Shown one piece after another: positions 6,696 to 11,343 of a stretch of DNA of 13,314 nucleotides. Position 1 is the first letter of the stretch. Every line of letters starts with the position of its first letter. The notes beneath the pieces are model-generated. The model was not told the DNA's origin. It ran no database searches and saw only the letters and a program-made list of their open reading frames with translations. The stretch spans positions 1 to 13,314 of the forward strand of contig JAEOTI010000730.1 in the NCBI GenBank assembly GCA_016839955.1, written 5' to 3'. This DNA is from Candidatus Hodarchaeota archaeon. Lineage in GTDB: Archaea; Asgardarchaeota; Heimdallarchaeia; Hodarchaeales; YT1-057. The position numbers were made by a program, and so were the translations under genes.

Positions 6696-7883
6696 CTAAT
6701 AGAATTTCTTGTCCCCTTGTTGAGTTAAAAGCCCAGATGCTTTGTAAAAATCACCATGTTTTTCTTGAAGGTCATTTAGGGTGTCAATAATCTTGGAAAG
6801 CCCTATTTTATCAGCCAGTTCGAAGGGTCCTACACTCCAACTTGTTCCAAGTTTCATTCCAATATCGATATCTTGAATAGTGGCAATATCTTCTTCATGA
6901 GCACATTTTGCTGACTCATTTACGATTACTGCAGAGACACGGTTCATAATATCTTCCATGGAAATTTGTGGTTCGAATTCCTCAGCAAGATCTTGGATGC
7001 CTTTTCCAACTTTGCTTCCAAGGTGACCCATATCAACTGCTTTTTTGAGGAGTGGAGAAGGCGTATATGTTTCACCAAAGACTTTCTCCAATGTTTCCCA
7101 TGCATGAAAGGCAACATCCAATCCAACAAAATCGAGTAGAGTAAATGGTCCGACTGGAAATAACCCATCTTTTACAGCGGCTTTATCGATAAATTCCATA
7201 GGTGCCTGCTTACTTTCATAGATTTTCATGATTTCTGACATCGTTGGGATGAGGATACGATTCACAATAAAACCTGGTCCGTCTTTCGATACAATAATAT
7301 CTTTTCTTAGGTTTTTTCCGATTTCTTTCGCTTTGGTCAATGTTTCATCGCTTGTTTCTTTTCCTACAACTAATTCAAGAAGTGCCATAGCTGGAACAGG
7401 GCTAAAAAAGTGCATTCCTAAGACTTTATCGGGTCTTTTTGTAGCTGTAGCAATTTCCGATATCGATAATGTCGAAGTATTTGATGCTAAAATTGTATGA
7501 GAAGGTGTAAATTGGTCAAGTTTTTCGAAAATCTCTTTCTTCACTTCCATGTTTTCAAAAATTGCTTCAACGACTAAATCCGCATCTTCCACACATTTTT
7601 TAAGGTCAGCACTTCCTTTAATTGCTTTAATAAGCTTCATTCCGTCAGCTGGTTTCATTTTTCCTCGATCAATACCACCCATAACATCATTTCGAATGCG
7701 TTGCATTCCTTTATCTACAAATTCCTGTTTCATATCATTCAGAGCGACTTGAAACCCGTTTAGGGCTGAAACATAGGCAATTCCTGCTCCCATAAGCCCT
7801 GCACCAATGACTGCAATCTTTTTAACTTCCATAAGCTGTCCTACATCCTTAAAATCTTCATAAATTGACTTGGTAATACTCAT
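6696..7883 (-). CDS. 3-hydroxyacyl-CoA dehydrogenase with two C-terminal domains
   Basis: A 395-residue NAD-dependent enzyme oxidising (S)-3-hydroxyacyl-CoA to 3-oxoacyl-CoA in beta-oxidation, or the reverse in butyrate-type pathways. The Rossmann loop is KIAVIGAGLMGAGIAYVSAL (22-41). Candidate active-site residues are S137 (ASNTSTLS), H158 (GMHFFSPVP), E170 and N208 (GPGFIVNRIL), all in the family's positions. A first C-terminal domain (about 208-300) contains GPFTLLDFVGLDVAFHAWE. A second, shorter copy (about 310-395) contains VGPFELADKIGLSKIIDTL, as in FadB-type alpha subunits. No enoyl-CoA hydratase domain is fused, unlike many archaeal homologues of about 650 residues. The ATG at 7883 has no clear Shine-Dalgarno; an alternative ATG at 7832 (MEVKKIAVIG) has GTAGGAC six bases before it and fits most relatives better. 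Divergent from the racemase-like gene, with an operator-like repeat between. Confidence 0.92.
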   Translation of the reverse strand: MSITKSIYEDFKDVGQLMEVKKIAVIGAGLMGAGIAYVSALNGFQVALNDMKQEFVDKGMQRIRNDVMGGIDRGKMKPADGMKLIKAIKGSADLKKCVEDADLVVEAIFENMEVKKEIFEKLDQFTPSHTILASNTSTLSISEIATATKRPDKVLGMHFFSPVPAMALLELVVGKETSDETLTKAKEIGKNLRKDIIVSKDGPGFIVNRILIPTMSEIMKIYESKQAPMEFIDKAAVKDGLFPVGPFTLLDFVGLDVAFHAWETLEKVFGETYTPSPLLKKAVDMGHLGSKVGKGIQDLAEEFEPQISMEDIMNRVSAVIVNESAKCAHEEDIATIQDIDIGMKLGTSWSVGPFELADKIGLSKIIDTLNDLQEKHGDFYKASGLLTQQGDKKFY

Positions 7884-7913
7884 AATTAGAAATTGGATTC
7901 AATTACATCTACA

Positions 7914-7957
7914 TATGTTCACCAAGTTTTTAGTTTTGGGGCTAAAAGGTGAACATA
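7914..7957. promoter_or_regulatory. 10-bp perfect inverted repeat, candidate operator
   Basis: TATGTTCACC (7914-7923) and its exact reverse complement GGTGAACATA (7948-7957) flank a 24-bp spacer inside the 111-bp divergent region. Arm starts are 34 bp apart, about three helical turns, so two copies of one binding half-site would face the same side. The position between two acyl-CoA genes suggests an operator for a shared regulator. GGTGA inside each arm also resembles a Shine-Dalgarno, but neither arm is correctly spaced for either annotated start. Confidence 0.5.
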
Positions 7958-7970
7958 ATGACCTTTTAAA
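7944..7970 (+). promoter_or_regulatory. TATA-like box within a nested 7-bp inverted repeat
   Basis: AAAAGGT (7944-7950) and ACCTTTT (7961-7967) form a perfect inverted repeat with a ten-base spacer. The right arm runs into TTTTAAA (7964-7970), which lies about 27 bases before the GTG at 7995, the usual spacing for a leaderless archaeal transcript. A protein bound at this repeat would cover the TATA-like box, which fits repression. Confidence 0.45.
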
Positions 7971-7994
7971 CGGTTAATTATAACCAAAATAAAT

Positions 7995-9176
7995 GTGAGT
8001 GATTTATATATGACAACTGGGCCATTAGATGGAATTAAAGTTCTTGATTTAACAAGATTATTGCCTGGTCCTCTCGCGACAATGATAATGGGTGATCTTG
8101 GAGCTGACGTTATTAAAATTGAAGATCCTCAGATTGGTGATATGACACGATGGTTTCCTCCTTTTCGAGGAGACGAAGGAACTCTTTTCAGTTTATTAAA
8201 CAGGAATAAACGAAGTCTGACACTAGATCTAAAGTCTAGTAAAGGGAAAGATGTTTTTATTCGTCTTGTGGAAAAGACTGATGTTATTATTGAAAGCTTT
8301 CGCCCGGGCACAGTTAAAAGACTTGGAATTGATTATGAAACACTAAAAAAGGTAAATGATAAGGTTATATACGCTTCTATTTCAGGTTATGGTCAAACTG
8401 GTCCATACAAAGATTTACCGGGGCACGATATTAATTTTATTGGACTTGGTGGAGTTCTTAGATCATTTGAGAAGAAAGATGGAAAATACTTCATTCCTCC
8501 AATTCAAGTCGCTGATATAGGAGGGGGGACACTACCCGCACTTATAGCAATCTTTGCTGCGTTATATAATCGTGAGAAAAAAGGAGAAGGACAATATATC
8601 GATATTTCGATGGTTGATAATCTTACATTATGGTTTCCAATACTTTTAGCTTATCTTATGGCTGGTGAGCAAATACCAAAACCCGGAGAAGCTCCTTTAA
8701 CTGGCGGATTAGCAGGATACTATGTTTATGAGACAAAAGATGATTTTATCACAATAGGTGCACTCGAACCTCATTTTTGGAAAGGATTGTGTGAAGGATT
8801 AGGTCGATTGGATTTTATCGAACGGCATCAAGATGGCTTACAAAGTCAGAAAGAAATGCAATTTGAATTTCAAAAGATTTTTCTTGAACGCACAACAAAT
8901 GAATGGCTAGATTTACTCAAAAATCAGGGTGTTTGTTGTGGACCTGTTAAAAAATTAAATGAAATTCCTAATGACCAACAAATTCAATCTAGGAATATAT
9001 TTCCCAATGATTCTGGAACAAATGCTGAGACAGAATGGCAAATAGGGTTACCTTGGAAATTTTCAAAATCAAAACCAAGTATTCGCGTTTCTCCTCCCCA
9101 ATTAGGAGAGCACAACAATGAAATTCTCCAAGAATTGGGTTTATCGGAAGAAGAGATAGCAAATTTCAAGAACTAA
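7995..9176 (+). CDS. CaiB/BaiF family III CoA-transferase, alpha-methylacyl-CoA racemase-like
   Basis: A 393-residue family III CoA-transferase-fold protein. N-terminal block: GPLDGIKVLDLTRLLPGPLA (9-28), GDLGADVIKIEDP (33-45), NRNKRSLTLDLKS (69-81), ESFRPGTVKRLGIDY (100-114). In place of a clear transferase active site it shows PGHDINFIGLGG (142-153), VADIGGGTLPA (172-182) and GALEPHFW (255-262). These match the racemase subgroup, where a His, an Asp and a Glu act (here H144, D174 and E258). The predicted reaction is interconversion of 2-methylacyl-CoA epimers; CoA transfer remains possible. The GTG at 7995 fits a leaderless start 27 bases after a TATA-like box. The ATG at 8010 is an alternative, preceded by GAGTGAT six bases upstream. 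Divergent from the 3-hydroxyacyl-CoA dehydrogenase, which supports a joint beta-oxidation role. Confidence 0.88.
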   Translation: MSDLYMTTGPLDGIKVLDLTRLLPGPLATMIMGDLGADVIKIEDPQIGDMTRWFPPFRGDEGTLFSLLNRNKRSLTLDLKSSKGKDVFIRLVEKTDVIIESFRPGTVKRLGIDYETLKKVNDKVIYASISGYGQTGPYKDLPGHDINFIGLGGVLRSFEKKDGKYFIPPIQVADIGGGTLPALIAIFAALYNREKKGEGQYIDISMVDNLTLWFPILLAYLMAGEQIPKPGEAPLTGGLAGYYVYETKDDFITIGALEPHFWKGLCEGLGRLDFIERHQDGLQSQKEMQFEFQKIFLERTTNEWLDLLKNQGVCCGPVKKLNEIPNDQQIQSRNIFPNDSGTNAETEWQIGLPWKFSKSKPSIRVSPPQLGEHNNEILQELGLSEEEIANFKN

Positions 9177-9213
9177 TTCATTCTTAGCATAAAATAGATA
9201 GAAAAAGGAAGAT

Positions 9214-9228
9214 TGAAGATAATCTTCA
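9214..9228. repeat. Short palindrome between convergent genes
   Basis: TGAAGAT and ATCTTCA flank a single A in the 53-bp gap between the CoA-transferase and vWA genes, which converge here. A one-base loop cannot form an RNA hairpin without opening base pairs, so this is not a classic terminator. On the minus strand, T-rich sequence (CTTTTTCTATCTATTTT, about 9192-9208) just beyond it could end the vWA transcript. Confidence 0.35.
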
Positions 9229-9229
9229 T

Positions 9230-10534
9230 CTATTCTTCATCTTCTTCCTTCATCGTCATTTTGATTGCCATTTGGAAATTTTGTGCCAAAGAATCATAGT
9301 ATTTCCATAATTCACCAAGATCTGAAGCTGGTAGGTTGCTTCCACGACCAATCTCCGCAATTGCTTTAAGAAGGAGATGATCCGCTTCTCCTAATCCGAT
9401 GGTATAGAGTACTGAGTCTGGATATTTAGCTGCATATTCCTTAACGATTGGAATCGGATTTACACCAAGTCCATTACCCTTATTTGGAACACCATCTGTA
9501 AGTACTACAATCATTGTTGGGTTTCTTTTACCAGTTGCGGGATTGGGTTCGAAAAACTCAATACTATCGTACCCTTCCTTCATAGCCCCGCTGAGGTATG
9601 TTAACCCACTCTCTGCCGAACATTTTGCAACAACATACTCTAAAATTGCTTCGATACCCGCTTTTTTTGTCTCGCCAACGCAACTAATGACAGAACTTTC
9701 TCCTTTCTTTGGATCTTCTATTTTGAATTGATCGACATCAGCAGCAAAAGAATACACGACTACTTGTTCTCCCCAACCCTTACTAATCTTTAAAGACAAA
9801 AAGAGCATTGTAGCTAGAGCTGCAGCTTTCACACGACTAACTTTCTTTCCATCTTGAAATTCATCTAGGATTGCACTAAGCTCCGGTGAGTCGACAAGTC
9901 CTCGCTTTAACCCTTCTACAGCCCCAGCTATATTCTTGACTAACATATCTTTGCGCCCCATACTTCCTGAAACATCTAGGACTAAAACTGCGTTGAAACT
10001 CATTTCTGTAGATGGGACGATATCAATTTCTACCTCTCGACCACTCGGATCAATTATACCAATAGTTTGATCTTTGAGTTTTGGGTTAGATTCTAGAAAC
10101 CGTATTTTAATTGCACCACATTCTGCATCCGTCCATCCAATGACTAAACCGTTGAACATAGGACGATTTCGAAGTTTTCCTGCGAAATTCTCCCAATTCT
10201 CTGCAATGAATAGAATGCACTCTTCTGGTGTCTGACCAGCCATTGGTTCTACACCAAGTTTGAGTGACCCCATTGCTTCAGCAACTTCAGCTTTAGTGAT
10301 TTCCACATGATCTCCATCACCTACATTGGCACCATCTAAAACTGAGGCATCTACCGCTATACTCCCCTGTTCAACCTCATCAGACGCTAGTACTTGACAA
10401 GCTCCCCAATCTTCGAATTCATTAGTAAATTGAACATAATCAAATGGATCAATGTTAGCGGATTCTAGATCTTTTGGATGTAAATAGGCTCGACCATCAA
10501 TACTTCCAACATTCACAACAACAAATTCACTCAT
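9230..10534 (-). CDS. CDC48 N-domain-like / von Willebrand factor A fusion protein
   Basis: A 434-residue cytosolic protein. Residues about 4-84 look like the double-psi beta-barrel of the CDC48/p97 N-domain: two related halves, GRAYLHPKDLESANIDPFDYVQ and SIAVDASVLDGANVGDGDHVEI, each with a Gly-Asp or Pro-Phe-Asp turn before a strand. Residues about 100-173 resemble CDC48 domain 2 (LRNRPMFNGLVIGW, then DPSGREVEIDI). The remainder (about 180-420) is a vWA domain with an intact metal-ion-dependent adhesion site: DVSGSMG (187-193), T312 in SGLTYLSGAM, and D347 in VVLTDGVPNKG. There is no AAA ATPase domain. The acidic tail is EEDEE. In p97 the N-domain binds cofactors and substrates, and MIDAS vWA domains bind proteins, so I infer an adaptor or sorting role. 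The ATG is preceded by GGTGA with a nine-base spacer. It is transcribed alone, convergent with the CoA-transferase. Confidence 0.85.
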   Translation of the reverse strand: MSEFVVVNVGSIDGRAYLHPKDLESANIDPFDYVQFTNEFEDWGACQVLASDEVEQGSIAVDASVLDGANVGDGDHVEITKAEVAEAMGSLKLGVEPMAGQTPEECILFIAENWENFAGKLRNRPMFNGLVIGWTDAECGAIKIRFLESNPKLKDQTIGIIDPSGREVEIDIVPSTEMSFNAVLVLDVSGSMGRKDMLVKNIAGAVEGLKRGLVDSPELSAILDEFQDGKKVSRVKAAALATMLFLSLKISKGWGEQVVVYSFAADVDQFKIEDPKKGESSVISCVGETKKAGIEAILEYVVAKCSAESGLTYLSGAMKEGYDSIEFFEPNPATGKRNPTMIVVLTDGVPNKGNGLGVNPIPIVKEYAAKYPDSVLYTIGLGEADHLLLKAIAEIGRGSNLPASDLGELWKYYDSLAQNFQMAIKMTMKEEDEE

Positions 10535-10543
10535 AATTACTCG

Positions 10544-10548
10544 TCACC
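10544..10548 (-). promoter_or_regulatory. Shine-Dalgarno of the vWA gene
   Basis: The minus strand reads GGTGA here, matching the anti-Shine-Dalgarno of archaeal 16S rRNA, nine bases before the ATG. It supports the chosen start. The matching TGGTGA on the plus strand at 10562-10567 makes a 6-bp inverted repeat with it. Confidence 0.6.
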
Positions 10549-10713
10549 AAACTTCTTCCTCTGGTGAGGAAATTTGTTAAAGATAATTAGGATTTTTTAT
10601 CCGATCTATTAGCTGTTCGCAATCCTTAGAAAATTAAATCTATTAATCTTTCTCGGATTATCTCAAGTATATCTAAAATCCCTATTTTTAATTAATATAT
10701 TAGATATAATGTT

Positions 10714-10724
10714 TGACATTGTCA
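10714..10724. promoter_or_regulatory. TGACA-T-TGTCA palindrome beside a TATA-like box
   Basis: A perfect 5-bp palindrome around one base, directly followed by TTTATAA (about 10726-10732). The arrangement resembles a dimer-binding site overlapping a promoter. It is about 195 bases from the coiled-coil start and 180 from the vWA start, so the controlled gene is unclear. Confidence 0.3.
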
Positions 10725-10905
10725 TTTATAAGTAGCATTTGTCCATAAAGTCTATATTCTAGTCTTTCACTTCAAAAAATTTCAATTTTTACAGGTTTAT
10801 CTTTTAAATTACAGATAAGATACCTTAATTAGTTGAAACAACAAAAAAGCTCTTAACCTCTAGTAAGACTTTTGAATTGATAAAATATCTAAAAACAAGG
10901 CTGTT

Positions 10906-10912
10906 GGGGTGA
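10906..10912 (+). promoter_or_regulatory. Strong Shine-Dalgarno for the small coiled-coil gene
   Basis: GGGGTGA ends seven bases before the ATG at 10920 and is one of the best ribosome binding sites in the window. An AT-rich GATAAAATATC lies about 25 bases further upstream (about 10879-10889) as a possible TATA box, giving a short leader. Confidence 0.65.
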
Positions 10913-10919
10913 CGCTTTT

Positions 10920-11120
10920 ATGGGTAACAGAATGAGCAGACATAGGCGCCGTCTTGATGAAATTGATCAACGAATCTCTTCCTTGGGTCAAGCTAAAGCT
11001 TCTACTAAAGATAAAACTAAACTAGCCGCAATTGAAAAAGAAATTGCAAAAATGAAGGAAGAGAAAGAACTACGCCTAGCTATTGTTGATCTCAAAGAAA
11101 AACAAGAATCCGCTGAATAA
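10920..11120 (+). CDS. Small charged coiled-coil protein of unknown function
   Basis: A 66-residue soluble protein. The N-terminus is basic (MGNRMSRHRRRLDEI) and the rest (about residues 12-64) is a continuous charged helix with heptad-like hydrophobic spacing (LAAIEKEIAKMKEEKELRLA), probably a coiled coil or helical hairpin. It has no cysteine, signal or membrane segment. I do not recognise a family. Evidence that it is real: a GGGGTGA Shine-Dalgarno at correct spacing, a biased residue composition free of low-complexity artefacts, and a run of seven T immediately after the TAA. It stands alone between two intergenic regions, so its partner is unknown; the basic N-terminus could bind nucleic acid. 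Confidence 0.75.
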   Translation: MGNRMSRHRRRLDEIDQRISSLGQAKASTKDKTKLAAIEKEIAKMKEEKELRLAIVDLKEKQESAE

Positions 11121-11127
11121 TTTTTTT
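11121..11127 (+). terminator. T7 run directly after the coiled-coil gene
   Basis: Seven consecutive T follow the TAA without a gap, with no hairpin before them. This matches the T-tract termination of archaeal RNA polymerase. More T-rich sequence follows at 11291-11309, in the 223-bp AT-rich gap that otherwise holds only the next promoter. Confidence 0.5.
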
Positions 11128-11313
11128 GACTTATACTCCAAATTTAGATACTTTTTGTATTTTAAATTGTCTAATCTAATTATTTCTTTAATGAGAGTTA
11201 TTTTCCCTGATTGAATCTATAATTCCGAAAAATCAGAATCTTTATGATATTTGACATTTTATTCTTCTGTTATTTTTGAAATCTTTGAATTATTTTTCTT
11301 TTCTTTTTAGTAA

Positions 11314-11325
11314 GTTTTATATATT
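11314..11325 (+). promoter_or_regulatory. TATA box for the solute-binding protein gene
   Basis: GTTTTATATATT is preceded by purine-rich TAAG, as in an archaeal BRE plus TATA element. Its centre is about 24-25 bases before the ATG at 11344, so the transcript is probably leaderless or nearly so; no Shine-Dalgarno is seen before the ATG. A T-rich tract lies directly upstream. Confidence 0.5.
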
Positions 11326-11343
11326 ATGACATAAAATATAATA

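Larger units (their letters stand above)
10535..10919. other. 385-bp AT-rich intergenic region without a gene
   Basis: No ORF, tRNA or GC-rich structured RNA is visible between the divergent vWA and coiled-coil genes. It holds GGAT-N5-ATCC (10590-10602), which on the minus strand reads as a TATA-like ATAAAAAAT suitable for the vWA gene; an AT block with TATA-like strings (about 10689-10709); the palindrome TGACA-T-TGTCA (10714-10724) next to TTTATAA; and AAAAATT-TC-AATTTTT (10775-10790). Any of these may be promoter or operator parts; none is proven. Confidence 0.5.

Noticed and set aside
10562..10567. TGGTGA pairing with TCACCA at 10544-10549 as an operator
   Set aside because: The left arm is explained by the Shine-Dalgarno of the vWA gene, so the 6-bp match needs no further explanation.
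10851..10868. TCTTA / TAAGA inverted repeat with an eight-base loop
   Set aside because: A 5-bp AT-rich stem is expected often by chance in sequence of this composition, and it has no clear role before a start codon.
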